The notes below the pieces were generated by a model. That model searched no databases and was not told the DNA's origin. It saw only the letters and a list, made by a program, of their open reading frames with translations. A DNA stretch of 64,000 nt from assembly GCF_001465835.2 (NCBI RefSeq), contig NZ_CP013661.2, positions 2,534,501 through 2,598,500 of the forward strand. Direction: 5' to 3'. The translations under genes and the position numbers were made by a program. Source of the DNA: Planococcus kocurii (GTDB lineage: Bacteria; Bacillota; Bacilli; Bacillales_A; Planococcaceae). Positions 16,232 to 25,525 of this stretch are shown here, piece after piece. Numbering within the stretch: position 1 is the first letter of the stretch; every line of letters starts with the position of its first letter.

Positions 16232-18592
16232 ATGACGTTTGGCAGAAAAGCTTCTATGATTCTGGTGGCACTCGTTCTGGTGCTTAGCGGATTTTTCACT
16301 GCGAGTCCTAAGGCAGCGGCAGCGAACGAAGTGACGAGAGGCGAGTTTATTCAGCATTTGGTAACTTCTTTAAAAGTAGAGTTAGGAGACGGTTCGACGA
16401 TCAGCTTTAAGGATGTCGATAAAAAACTCGCTCCCTACGTGGAAGCGGCATACAACTTAAAGCTCACAAGCGGCAAGTCGAAGACCGTGTTTGCACCAAA
16501 CGAAAAATTGTCTCGTGAGCAAGCATTTTCAATCGCTTCACGTGCAGTGATAACCGATAAAGTATATTCAACGGGATTGCTTGGTGGGTTTAAAGATCGC
16601 CATTACTTCAGTCAAAGTCTGTTAAAAGACTTGGCAAAAGGAGTGGGCATCGGTTTACTGGTCGGATACGGAGACGGTACCGTAAAGCCATCCAAACCTG
16701 TTTCTCCGGGCGAAATGCGGGCCATTGTTCAGCGTTTGCTGAAAGAATATCAGCCAGCAGGCAGTAAGAACGTCACATTGCGCATTTTGGGAACATCTGA
16801 TTTACACACGAACTTTGTCAATTACGATTATTACCGAGACCAGCCATCAAACAGTTTAGGTTTAGCTAAAACAGGGGTCTTAATCGAACAAGCACGCGCA
16901 GAAAACAGCAACTCGCTGTTATTTGATAACGGGGACTTGATTCAAGGAACGCCATTTGGCGGGTATAAAGTATCCGTCGACCCCATCGAAAAAGGAGAGC
17001 TGCACCCTGCTTACGCAGCACTCAAATCACTTGATTTCGATGCTTCAACTTTAGGCAATCACGAGTTTAACTTTGGATTGGATTATTTGGACGAAGCACT
17101 AGACGATGCACCGTTTCCTGTCTTGAATGCCAACGTCTACGATGCCAAGACAAACAAAAACCGCTACAAGCCGTACACCATTATCGACAAACAAGTCGTC
17201 GATGGAAAAGGCAAAAAGCACACCATTCAAGTAGGCGTCATCGGAGTTGTTGCTCCGCAAATTATGAAATGGGACCGCGCACATCTTGAAGGGGAAGTTA
17301 CGGCAAAAGATGCAGTCGAGTCAGTAAAAAAATTCCTTCCTGAAGTGGAAAAAGCGGGAGCAGATGTAGTCGTTGTGTTATCCCACTCTGGAATGGGGGA
17401 TGAAAAATACGACATCGGTGAAGAAGACATCACCTATCAACTTTCTGAAATTGATGGCATCGATGCCATCGTCACAGGTCATAATCATGACGTATTCCCT
17501 GGATCTTACGGGGACTTGAAGAACGTCAATCAACAACAAGGAACGATTAACGGGACACCTGTTGTGATGCCAGGTAACTTTGGTAGCCATTTAGGCGTTA
17601 TCGATTTACAGCTTTCTCCAAAAGGAAAAGACTGGAACGTTGCATCCGGAAAAGCGCAATTGCGCAAAATTGATACTGAATCAGACATCGTTTCACAGCA
17701 AGTGATTGATGCAGTCAAAGAAACACACGAAGCAACCATCGACTATGTGCGCAGCCCAGTCGGTAAAACCACAGCACCCATTAACAGCTATTTCTCATTG
17801 GTCAAAGACGACCCATCTGTTCAAATTGTCAACAACGCACAGAGCTGGTACGTCAAACAGCAAGTAGCAGGAACAGCCAACGCAGACTTGCCAATTTTGT
17901 CTGCAGCAGCACCGTTTAAAGCAGGCGGACGAAACGGCGGAAATTATTACACCGATATCAAGACAGGCGAAATCGCCATTAAAAACGTCGCCGATTTATA
18001 CGTCTTCGACAACACCATTTATGCCTTGAAACTAACCGGTAAAGAAGTGAAAGAATGGCTAGAAATGGCGGCAGGGCAATTCCAACAAATCAACCCGTCA
18101 GCAACAACAGAACAACCGTTGATCAACACAGACTTCCGTACCTATAATTTTGATGTATTGGACGGCGTCACGTACGAAATCGACGTCACGATCCCTGCAA
18201 AATACGATGCAGAAGCGGCACTCGTCAATCCAACTTCGAACCGCATCAAAAAGCTTTCTTATAACGGAGCACCTGTAACCGATACACAGGAATTTTTAGT
18301 CGTCACAAACAATTACCGCGCAACAGGCAACTTCCCAGGCGTTACCGATGCCAAAGAAGTGATCGACTATGCCTATGAAAATCGCCAAGTCATCATCGAC
18401 TACATGCTTGAAGTCGGAACAATCGACCCAGCAGCCGATGATAACTGGAAATTCGCACCAATTGCCGGTAACCCAAACATCACCTTTGAAACGTCAGCTA
18501 ACGCACAAAGCCTCATACCAGAAGCGAGCGGCATCACTTACGTCGCACCATCTGCCAATGATTTCGGCAAATACCGCATCGACATTAAGTAA
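16232..18592 (+). CDS. SLH-anchored 5'-nucleotidase / 2',3'-cyclic-nucleotide phosphodiesterase
   Basis: A 786-aa extracellular phosphoesterase. It has a signal peptide (ending ...AAA), two to three SLH domains (~33-170), a metallophosphoesterase domain with metal ligands in GTSDLHTN, NGDLIQG, LGNHEF, SHSGMG and TGHNHD (~185-440), and a C-terminal 5'-nucleotidase domain (~480-786, with NNYRATGNFPG). It likely releases phosphate and nucleosides from extracellular nucleotides, in line with the secreted nuclease at the window start. GGGAGATGGAG precedes the ATG. Strong terminator follows. Confidence 0.93.
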   Translation: MTFGRKASMILVALVLVLSGFFTASPKAAAANEVTRGEFIQHLVTSLKVELGDGSTISFKDVDKKLAPYVEAAYNLKLTSGKSKTVFAPNEKLSREQAFSIASRAVITDKVYSTGLLGGFKDRHYFSQSLLKDLAKGVGIGLLVGYGDGTVKPSKPVSPGEMRAIVQRLLKEYQPAGSKNVTLRILGTSDLHTNFVNYDYYRDQPSNSLGLAKTGVLIEQARAENSNSLLFDNGDLIQGTPFGGYKVSVDPIEKGELHPAYAALKSLDFDASTLGNHEFNFGLDYLDEALDDAPFPVLNANVYDAKTNKNRYKPYTIIDKQVVDGKGKKHTIQVGVIGVVAPQIMKWDRAHLEGEVTAKDAVESVKKFLPEVEKAGADVVVVLSHSGMGDEKYDIGEEDITYQLSEIDGIDAIVTGHNHDVFPGSYGDLKNVNQQQGTINGTPVVMPGNFGSHLGVIDLQLSPKGKDWNVASGKAQLRKIDTESDIVSQQVIDAVKETHEATIDYVRSPVGKTTAPINSYFSLVKDDPSVQIVNNAQSWYVKQQVAGTANADLPILSAAAPFKAGGRNGGNYYTDIKTGEIAIKNVADLYVFDNTIYALKLTGKEVKEWLEMAAGQFQQINPSATTEQPLINTDFRTYNFDVLDGVTYEIDVTIPAKYDAEAALVNPTSNRIKKLSYNGAPVTDTQEFLVVTNNYRATGNFPGVTDAKEVIDYAYENRQVIIDYMLEVGTIDPAADDNWKFAPIAGNPNITFETSANAQSLIPEASGITYVAPSANDFGKYRIDIK

Positions 18593-18595
18593 CAT

Positions 18596-18630
18596 AAAAA
18601 AGCTTTCCGCGACTCGCGGAAAGCTTTTTT
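18596..18630 (+). terminator. Bidirectional terminator between convergent genes
   Basis: AAAAAGCTTTCCGCGA / TCGCGGAAAGCTTTTT perfect stem, serving the nucleotidase and possibly the opposing SGNH-MBOAT unit. Confidence 0.9.
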
Positions 18631-18646
18631 GAATTGTTTGAGAGTT

Positions 18647-18669
18647 GTTTGGGTGCCTGGCACCCAAAC
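18647..18669 (+). repeat. Palindrome family D, copy 3
   Basis: Perfect palindrome GTTTGGGTGCC-T-GGCACCCAAAC, ending one base before the stop codon of the minus-strand SGNH gene. Confidence 0.9.
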
Positions 18670-19713
18670 TCATTCTAGCTCGGCCGCTAACTTTCGAACC
18701 ATCGCCATATGCTCTTCGATATTATCTTCTGTCACCCACACACCAAAATCTTCCGGCACATCGGCATTTTCACCTTGTTCCAAACGCTCGGAAATCAGTT
18801 TGCCGATTTCTGGATAAAAATGGTGGCCGTCGTAATAATTCAAAATGTCATTCGTTACACTATTGGGGTACATGAAATTCCAGACACCACCGTATACAGC
18901 GACCAAGTCACGGAGCCACATTTCGTATTCGTCCAGTAAGCCGGTTCCGACCAGCGACTTGAACAACTCTGTTGAAATCGGTGTCGTGTAGACAATTTTT
19001 TCAGCTTCTGGGTGTGTATCGTGAACTTTTTGCATGATTTCTTTGTAGCGCGAATAATAAACATAATGATCGCCGTAAAACGTATTTTCAAAACGCGTAA
19101 TTTTAGCTGCCGTGTCGCGTTTGGTTTCTTCTGCCGTCAGCTTTTTCGCAAACGCATCGCCTTGTCGATTGTACAAACGGTCCGCCGTAATGTCGTCCGC
19201 TGCCGATAATTTTAAATTATCAACTGCAAAACCGAATGTATCAAAGGACAGCAAATTCTTCGCCCGGTAAAAAGGCTCTTGCACTTTTGTTTCATAGCCC
19301 GTAATCGCACGGGCATCTTTTGCCTGTTCTTCACTCGATTTGAAAAAATCGACACCAATCAAAACCCGCTCATAATCCGGATGTTGATCAAAGGCATAAA
19401 GCAACATCGTATAATATTCGCGCATCGATAAATTGGCAACGGCGTAATTATAAACGGTCCATTTTTCAAACCCTGACGGCTGAACATACGTGCTACGGCT
19501 ACTGCCAAGCAACAACGTATCAGCGTCTGTCGGGTCATAAAGCTGTTGTGCGGTTTTTTGTTCCCGCTCGTCCGCGACAATTTGCACATCATTCAACCCA
19601 TGCGCATGACCATAATGCCATAAAGGATCTATCCAAAAGTTAAAAGCAGCAACAGCAAACGTCAGTGAGGCGAAAATCGCCATGACGGCAAAGCTAAATT
19701 TTTTATCGTTCAT
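18670..19713 (-). CDS. SGNH/DltD-AlgX-like partner of a membrane O-acyltransferase
   Basis: A 347-aa protein with one N-terminal membrane anchor and an extracytoplasmic SGNH-type domain: LLLGSSRS (block I Ser, ~70) and a C-terminal DGHHFYPE that supplies the Asp/His pair. In known systems (PatB, DltD, AlgX) this partner completes acyl transfer to a sugar after an MBOAT protein moves the acyl group across the membrane. It lies 11 bases downstream of the MBOAT gene on the same strand, so the two form one operon. Given three SLH proteins in the preceding 10 kb, O-acetylation of the SLH-binding wall polysaccharide, as by PatA/PatB of Bacillus anthracis, is a reasonable inference. Confidence 0.82.
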   Translation of the reverse strand: MNDKKFSFAVMAIFASLTFAVAAFNFWIDPLWHYGHAHGLNDVQIVADEREQKTAQQLYDPTDADTLLLGSSRSTYVQPSGFEKWTVYNYAVANLSMREYYTMLLYAFDQHPDYERVLIGVDFFKSSEEQAKDARAITGYETKVQEPFYRAKNLLSFDTFGFAVDNLKLSAADDITADRLYNRQGDAFAKKLTAEETKRDTAAKITRFENTFYGDHYVYYSRYKEIMQKVHDTHPEAEKIVYTTPISTELFKSLVGTGLLDEYEMWLRDLVAVYGGVWNFMYPNSVTNDILNYYDGHHFYPEIGKLISERLEQGENADVPEDFGVWVTEDNIEEHMAMVRKLAAELE

Positions 19714-19724
19714 GGGATCATCTC

Positions 19725-21167
19725 CTAAAAGTTAAAGTACAAGAATTCACTAACTTGTTGCAGCTGCATCACGCTATAGAAAAGCAGAACAGCAATAAAA
19801 ACAGCCATGCGCGTATTGCGTTGCTTTTGCTCCATAATTTCAACAGAATTTTTCGCAAAGAACGCCAGCGCCAACCCAATCGCTAAAGTTAACGCAACTT
19901 CGATAGAAGACGCAGAAAACGGCAGCTTCAGCAGCCAATTTTCATCAATCGATGGCACGAGCGAAGCCAATCCACTTGGCAAGTAAAAGCCGTTAAATCC
20001 GAACATCGCCTTTAAAACCGTCAACGCATCAGCCAAGGTCAATGCACGGAAAAAGACCCAAGCAAGATGGACAAACAAGAACGTCACAATCCAAGCGGAC
20101 ACGTTATTCATACGGTGCCCGGTGCCTTTCCACCAACGGCAAATGACACTGGCAAAGCCGTGCAGCGCCCCCCAAATCAGAAACGTCCATCCAGCACCGT
20201 GCCAAATCCCACTAATAAAGAAAATAATCAGGATATGTAAATACGTGCGAGTAGGTCCTTTTCGATTGCCTCCAAGCGGGATGTAAATATACGTCGTCAA
20301 GAAATGAGACAAAGTAATGTGCCAGCGTCTCCAGAAATCTTGAATATCCAATGCTTTATAAGGCGAATTGAAATTCAGCGGCAAGCGAATGTTAAACAAC
20401 AACGCCAGCCCAATCGCCATATCCGAGTACCCACTAAAATCGAAATACAATTGCAACGTATAAGACAACGTCGTGAACCAACTATCCACAAAAGTCAGCG
20501 AACCGACATTGCCATAGCCTTGATTGGCCCATTCCGCAAACTGATCGGCAATCGCCACTTTCTTAAAAAGCCCAATCGCAAAAATCAGCAAGCCTTTGGA
20601 AATATTCTCATAAACGATGCGGTAAGAATCCTTAGACGAAAACTGAGACATCACTTGACGGTGATGAACAATCGGTCCCGCGATCAATTGCGGGAAAAAC
20701 GACACAAACAACCCGTAATTCAAAAAATTATATTCTTTCGTTTCCAACCGGTACGAATCCACCAAATACGCAATTTGCTGGAACGTATAAAAACTAATCG
20801 CCAGTGGCAACAAAATATTCTTCAAAACCAAATCTTCACCAAAAACCACATTGATGTTTTCAACAAAAAAGTCGTAATACTTATAATAACCGAGCAGCAA
20901 CACATTAAACAAAATCCCGGCAGTTAAAATGCCTCTCCGGTAAACGCCACCCCGATCACGCCCAAGAAAAGCCCCAATCGCATAATTGAGCAGCATCGAA
21001 ATCAAAATCAGCGGCAAATAAGCAGGATTCCAATACCCATAGAAAAACAAAGAAGCAACCAGCAACCAAGTCTTCGCAAACGGAATATGGATGCGCCCAA
21101 GAACATAATACAAAATCCAAACAATCGGCAAAAACAAAAAGATAAACTCAAAAGAATTGAAAATCAT
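19725..21167 (-). CDS. MBOAT-family O-acyltransferase (AlgI/PatA type)
   Basis: A 480-aa membrane protein with about ten or more hydrophobic segments. MBOAT motifs visible: LYFDFSGYSDMAIG (~240-255), FWRRWHITLS (~280-290) and the catalytic His in GIWHGAGWTF (~320). It transfers acyl groups (usually acetyl) across the membrane to an exported polymer. AAGGTG lies upstream of the ATG at 21167. It heads a two-gene unit with the SGNH protein; the unit is bracketed by palindrome D at 18647 and 21377. Confidence 0.92.
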   Translation of the reverse strand: MIFNSFEFIFLFLPIVWILYYVLGRIHIPFAKTWLLVASLFFYGYWNPAYLPLILISMLLNYAIGAFLGRDRGGVYRRGILTAGILFNVLLLGYYKYYDFFVENINVVFGEDLVLKNILLPLAISFYTFQQIAYLVDSYRLETKEYNFLNYGLFVSFFPQLIAGPIVHHRQVMSQFSSKDSYRIVYENISKGLLIFAIGLFKKVAIADQFAEWANQGYGNVGSLTFVDSWFTTLSYTLQLYFDFSGYSDMAIGLALLFNIRLPLNFNSPYKALDIQDFWRRWHITLSHFLTTYIYIPLGGNRKGPTRTYLHILIIFFISGIWHGAGWTFLIWGALHGFASVICRWWKGTGHRMNNVSAWIVTFLFVHLAWVFFRALTLADALTVLKAMFGFNGFYLPSGLASLVPSIDENWLLKLPFSASSIEVALTLAIGLALAFFAKNSVEIMEQKQRNTRMAVFIAVLLFYSVMQLQQVSEFLYFNF

Positions 21168-21376
21168 GTCCAGACACCTTCACAATACTAGAATTAATCG
21201 CTTAAAGTACGCTCAAAACGTAAAAAAACTTTCAAAAAAGCGAGAAGCAAAAACCCCGAACAACCTCTTCGCCAAACTCACCCAGCCCAACAGAAACGCG
21301 ATCACCATTCCGCAGCAACCAAGTAAAGTTTCATAACCCATCTATTATAACGTGAGAAAAATCTATTGTCATGAAA

Positions 21377-21401
21377 TTGTTTGGGTGCCTGGCACGAATT
21401 A
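21377..21401 (+). repeat. Palindrome family D, copy 4
   Basis: TTGTTTGGGTGCCTGGCAC followed by GAATTACC; about 210 bases upstream of the MBOAT start, same orientation as copy 3. Confidence 0.8.
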
Positions 21402-21487
21402 CCACATTTGTACTACCCAACACAAGAAAATATCATCAAAAAACAGATGTAACGAATCTCAAAAAAACAAAACCATCTCCACACCCA

Positions 21488-21683
21488 GCGCCGGTGCGTG
21501 CACCACCGCTGCCAAGCGACACCAGAACCCGACGCTCACTCCCAACCCAACACCAGTAGGCTCATGAAGTATCCCCCAACACCCAGCCAAGGCGCGTCAA
21601 GGGCTAGGCGAAGCACAAAGACGAGTCCACTTCTCGGCTTTGTGCGAAAGCCATGCCCAAGCGCTCGAAGGCGACTAATAGAA
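21488..21683 (-). repeat. Repeat family A, copy 9
   Basis: Read on the minus strand: core outer stem GCACAAAG / CTTTGTGC perfect, inner CGAG / CTCG perfect. With copy 10 it fills most of the 0.9-kb gap 21168-22088 between divergent transcription units. Confidence 0.85.
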
Positions 21684-21726
21684 TGCCTCAAAAACTCCTC
21701 CACTAATCCCGAATCTGAACACAAAA

Positions 21727-21928
21727 AGCGTCGGCGCGTGCACCACCGCCGCCAAGCGACACCAGAACCCGACGCTCACTCCCAACCCAACACCAGTAGG
21801 CTCATGAAGTATTCCCACAACACCCAGCCAAGGCGCGTCAAGGGCTAGGCGAAGCACGAAGACGAGTGTACTTCTCGGCTTTGTGCGAAAGCCATGCCCA
21901 AGCGCCCGCAGGCGACTTCCAGAACCCC
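21727..21928 (-). repeat. Repeat family A, copy 10
   Basis: Minus-strand unit, GCACAAAG / CTTCGTGC (one mismatch). Its spacing from copy 9 (about 240 bases) equals the period of the tandem array at 29.2-30.1 kb. Confidence 0.85.
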
Positions 21929-22088
21929 ACAAAACGAACTCCACAAGAACCCCACAAAAAGAACTCCACCAAAACTCAACATTCAAAAAACTCCCACATA
22001 ACCCCAAAACAGAAAGCCGTTTCACTAAATCTGGGAATCATGATATGATAGCTTAGTTAATGTTTAAAATCAAAAGGAGAAAATGTCT

Positions 22089-23030
22089 ATGAAAATTGCA
22101 GTATTACTGCCTTGCTACAACGAAGAAATGACCATCGGCAAAGTGATAGATGACTTTAAAAGAGAACTTCCAGAATCGACAATATACGTCTATGACAACA
22201 ACTCGAAAGACAAAACCACAGAAGTCGCGTTGGCCCACGGTGCAGTCGTTCGCCAAGAACCTCGCCAAGGAAAAGGCAACGTCGTGCGTTCCATGTTCCG
22301 AGAAATCGATGCAGACGTTTACGTCATGGCAGATGGCGACGATACATACCCAGCTGAATTCGTCCACAACATCATCAAGCCCGTCATCGACGGAGAAGCC
22401 AACCTCGTCATCGGCGACCGGTTATCCAATGGGACGTATTTCAATGAAAACAAACGAAAATTCCACGGCTTCGGCAACACACTTGTCAAAAACCTGATCA
22501 ACGGCTTATACAAAAGCAACATCACCGACATCATGACAGGCTATCGTGCATTTGACCGCTTGTTCGTCAAATCACTGCCAGTCACAAGCCCGGGTTTTGA
22601 AATCGAAACCGAAATGAGTATTCACGCACTGGACAACAACTTCTTGATCAAAGAAGTGGCAATCGATTACCGCGACCGTCCAGAAGGCAGCGAATCAAAA
22701 CTGAATACCGTACAAGACGGCATCAAAGTACTGCGAATGATTTTCACCTTATTCAAAGACTACAAGCCGTTACTATTCTTCTCGTGCTGGGCTGCCTTGT
22801 TCTTTATCTTGGGACTAGCTGCGGGAATTCCTGTAATCGTCGAGTACGTTCAAACTGACTTTGTGACGCGCGTACCGTCCGCGATTTTAGCAGTCGGCTT
22901 AATGCTGTTGTCTATGTTGGCATTTGCTTGTGGCCTCATACTCGATACCGTAGCGGGCACGCATCGCAAGCAATACGAACTCGAATTAATTCGAATTAGC
23001 GACCGCATCAAAAGCGAGAAAACTTTATGA
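22089..23030 (+). CDS. Polyprenyl-phosphate glycosyltransferase, GT2 (DPM1/ArnC-like)
   Basis: Likely makes a polyprenyl-phosphate-linked monosaccharide at the inner membrane face. N-terminal GT2 domain: VLLPCYNEEMTIGKVI (start), VYDNNSKDKT, and the DXD-type VMADGDDTYPAE (~80-90), followed by a YRAF segment; two C-terminal transmembrane segments (~230-295). AAGGAG sits 9 bases before the ATG at 22089; the in-frame ATG at 22083 is only 3 bases from it. First gene of a four-gene operon with overlapping ends (GT2, DUF6020-like, two SMR proteins). The sugar is unknown. Confidence 0.88.
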   Translation: MKIAVLLPCYNEEMTIGKVIDDFKRELPESTIYVYDNNSKDKTTEVALAHGAVVRQEPRQGKGNVVRSMFREIDADVYVMADGDDTYPAEFVHNIIKPVIDGEANLVIGDRLSNGTYFNENKRKFHGFGNTLVKNLINGLYKSNITDIMTGYRAFDRLFVKSLPVTSPGFEIETEMSIHALDNNFLIKEVAIDYRDRPEGSESKLNTVQDGIKVLRMIFTLFKDYKPLLFFSCWAALFFILGLAAGIPVIVEYVQTDFVTRVPSAILAVGLMLLSMLAFACGLILDTVAGTHRKQYELELIRISDRIKSEKTL

Positions 23031-24766
23031 AAAAAACGTACCTACTAGGTGCTGCATCTTTTGTTGCAGCACTTTTCCTTGCTTTTACTGCCATTTTTTA
23101 CTTCCAGCCAATCCGGAATGCACATCCTTTACTCATTGTTTTCATCACGCTCGTGCTGTTTGGCTTACTCGTATACAGTCGGTCGTTCGTGCACACAGTC
23201 AACGGGTGGACGCGCGCTAAAAAAATCAGCTTAGCCATTTTCATGCCGCTGTTCACGGTGCTAGCAGGACTCAGCTTACTTGGCGACCAGCAATACTTAG
23301 CCGACAACCACTGGCTCGTTAAAACCGCTGTTTATCTCGGTTTGTTTTTAACGATCGCACTCGTCGTGCTGTCCATCATCAAGCTCTTGCTCAGCATTCA
23401 AACGCCAGCAGGTGAACAAAAAGTATCGCCGTTTTATGTGTTGCTTTACATGTTGCCGATGCTCGGTGCGTCACTGGTCATGTTTATCGCCTTTTATCCC
23501 GCTGCCATGACGCCCGATTCGTTATCGCAATGGGAGCAGTCCGAAACGAAAGAATTCACCAACTGGCATCCCGTCATGTTCACATGGCTCATTATGTTCT
23601 TACGAAAAATCTGGGATAGCCCCGGCATCATTGCGTTGTTCCAAGTCGTTGCGTTGGCACTGACGATGGGCTATATGGGTTATCTAATGAAACGCTTTAA
23701 AGTCAACACCTGGATCCTTTGGGTGGTGCTAATTGTCGCGGCGATTGTTCCCGTCAATTCCATCATGTCGATCATTATTTGGAAAGACGTCTTATACAGC
23801 ACGTCGTTGTTGTTCTTTTCTTTATTAATTTTACTGCTCGTGAAAACAAAAGGACTGGAAACGAAAAAAGTTTCGTTCGTCTTGTTATTCCTGTTAGGCT
23901 CGTTTATGTTGGTGTTTTTCCGCCATAACGGGTTTCCGGTATTCGTCATCACCATGATCGCGGCACTCATTATGTACCGCCGCATGTGGAAGCAATTGCT
24001 GCCGATGACACTTGGCATCATCATCATTCACCAAGTCATTACCGGTCCCGTCTATACCAAACTTGACGTGGTCGATTCCGATCCGCAAGAAGCGCTCAGC
24101 ATCCCAACGCAGCAAATCGCCAACATCGTCACCAAAAATGGCGACATGACCGAAGAGCAGCGCGAATACATCAATCGCCTTATGCCGCTCGAACTGTGGC
24201 CTGAGAAATACAACCCGTCTAGCGTGGACCCGATCAAATTTTCATGGGGCGAATACGATCGCTGGGTCATTTACGACGATCCGGCGCAATACGCCAAGCA
24301 CTGGGCGCAGCTGGTCCTTCAAAATCCAGGACTTGCCGTCGAAGCCTTTCTCGATGAAACGTCCTTAGTGTGGCAGATGCGACTCGAAGAAGACGGTCAC
24401 ATGAATCGCTTTGTCACCAACATCTATTATGGCAATGAATTCAATCTACTCAATCAAGTCATTTACCCAAAAGTGACCTATAGCGCGCAATTGTATTTGA
24501 AAGTCGACACAGAAGCAGAAGAATTCTTGTGGCGCCCGGCCGTGTACTTGTTCTTCATCACCTTGTTCCTGTATGTTGCGTATTTACGCAACAATTGGCG
24601 CATTTGGTTGATCTTGTTGCCAATCGCCTTAAACACAGCGGCCGTCATGGCAACCATGCCCGCTCAAGATTTCCGTTATTTGTTCAATGCGTCGCTCTTT
24701 TTCTACGCCGCCTTGCTAATCAGCTTGCTCAATTTCGACGACAAGGGTGGGTCTCTGCGTGAATAA
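23027..24766 (+). CDS. Polytopic membrane protein, DUF6020-like, possible GT-C glycosyltransferase
   Basis: A 579-aa protein with about 12 hydrophobic segments. It carries a loop after the fifth or so segment with YPAAMTPDSLSQWEQ and NWHPVMFTW, characteristic of DUF6020 proteins, whose layout resembles lipid-sugar-dependent (GT-C) glycosyltransferases with an acidic residue in the first outer loop. The start codon overlaps the GT2 stop by 4 bases (ATGA). Being between a polyprenyl-sugar synthase and SMR-type flippase halves supports a role in transferring the flipped sugar to a surface acceptor. Family name from recall; function inferred. Confidence 0.7.
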   Translation: MKKTYLLGAASFVAALFLAFTAIFYFQPIRNAHPLLIVFITLVLFGLLVYSRSFVHTVNGWTRAKKISLAIFMPLFTVLAGLSLLGDQQYLADNHWLVKTAVYLGLFLTIALVVLSIIKLLLSIQTPAGEQKVSPFYVLLYMLPMLGASLVMFIAFYPAAMTPDSLSQWEQSETKEFTNWHPVMFTWLIMFLRKIWDSPGIIALFQVVALALTMGYMGYLMKRFKVNTWILWVVLIVAAIVPVNSIMSIIIWKDVLYSTSLLFFSLLILLLVKTKGLETKKVSFVLLFLLGSFMLVFFRHNGFPVFVITMIAALIMYRRMWKQLLPMTLGIIIIHQVITGPVYTKLDVVDSDPQEALSIPTQQIANIVTKNGDMTEEQREYINRLMPLELWPEKYNPSSVDPIKFSWGEYDRWVIYDDPAQYAKHWAQLVLQNPGLAVEAFLDETSLVWQMRLEEDGHMNRFVTNIYYGNEFNLLNQVIYPKVTYSAQLYLKVDTEAEEFLWRPAVYLFFITLFLYVAYLRNNWRIWLILLPIALNTAAVMATMPAQDFRYLFNASLFFYAALLISLLNFDDKGGSLRE

Positions 24767-25097
24767 ACCCGAAAAAACGGCTCCCATCGGCATCTTGTTG
24801 ATGATCTTTGCCGCCATTTCCACAGCAACGGGTCAATTGCTATGGAAACTGTCTGACGCGATACTGGACGTGCACATGCTCGGCGGTTTCGTCTTGTACG
24901 GCATGGGCGCTGTGCTCATGACCGCGGCATTCCGTTTTGGCAAGCTGTCCGTGCTGCATCCATTACTCAGTCTCGGTTACGTCATCGCCATTTTTTACGG
25001 AACGTTGTTTTTAGACGAAGCCATCACGTTTAATATCTCGATGGGCACTTTGCTCATTTTGATCGGGGTTATCGTCATAGGGGGTGACAGCGATTAA
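24759..25097 (+). CDS. SMR/EamA-type small membrane protein, flippase half 1
   Basis: A 112-aa protein with four hydrophobic segments of the EmrE/ArnE class (KPEKTAPIGILLMIFAA ... GQLLWK). GTG at 24759 preceded by AAGGGTGG is preferred to GTG 24747. It overlaps the end of the DUF6020-like gene and the start of a second, similar gene. Such pairs (ArnE/ArnF) flip polyprenyl-phosphate sugars. Confidence 0.8.
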   Translation: MNKPEKTAPIGILLMIFAAISTATGQLLWKLSDAILDVHMLGGFVLYGMGAVLMTAAFRFGKLSVLHPLLSLGYVIAIFYGTLFLDEAITFNISMGTLLILIGVIVIGGDSD

Positions 25098-25428
25098 TCT
25101 GTTATTGGTCTTGTTGTTAGTCGTCATGACGTGGGTCGGCGCATTTGGCGGCTTTTTCCTAAAAAAAGCGTCGTCGTTCAATATCAACATGGAGCGCAAA
25201 GCATTTATGCTGCGCTTGCTGTTTGGGGTTTTCCTCTACGGCGTCAGCGCCATTTTGAACATTGTGGCGTTGAAGTTCTTGCCGTATACCATCGTGTTCC
25301 CGTTGACGGCGATTACGTACATTTGGACGATGCTGATTTCTTATTTCCTCTTAAAAGAACACATCGGCAAACGCAAAATTCTAGGTGTGTTGCTCATTGT
25401 GACGGGGGCATTCGTGCTTGTCAGTTAA
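25084..25428 (+). CDS. SMR/EamA-type small membrane protein, flippase half 2
   Basis: A 114-aa, four-segment paralogue of the preceding protein (GGFFLKKASSF, FPLTAITYIWTMLISYFLLKE). GTG start overlaps the upstream gene by 14 bases; the ribosome site (ATAGGGG) abuts the GTG, so translational coupling is likely. It ends the operon; a terminator follows. Confidence 0.8.
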   Translation: MTAINLLLVLLLVVMTWVGAFGGFFLKKASSFNINMERKAFMLRLLFGVFLYGVSAILNIVALKFLPYTIVFPLTAITYIWTMLISYFLLKEHIGKRKILGVLLIVTGAFVLVS

Positions 25429-25434
25429 GAAATA

Positions 25435-25482
25435 AAAGCTGCAGAAAGACTTGGCATTGCCGAGTTTTCTGTAGCTTTTTTT
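25435..25482 (+). terminator. Terminator of the GT2-SMR operon
   Basis: AGCTGCAGAAA and TTTCTGTAGCT arms, an inner ACT.GGC/GCC.AGT stem, and a T7 tract. Confidence 0.85.
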
Positions 25483-25525
25483 GTTTGGAAGGGGGAGTGG
25501 GAGCGAGTGCTTATCGTTTTTTAGG

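Noticed and set aside
20304-20927. 207-aa frame antisense to the MBOAT gene
   Set aside because: Rich in Arg/Gln/His as expected from the antisense of a membrane protein; no ribosome site.
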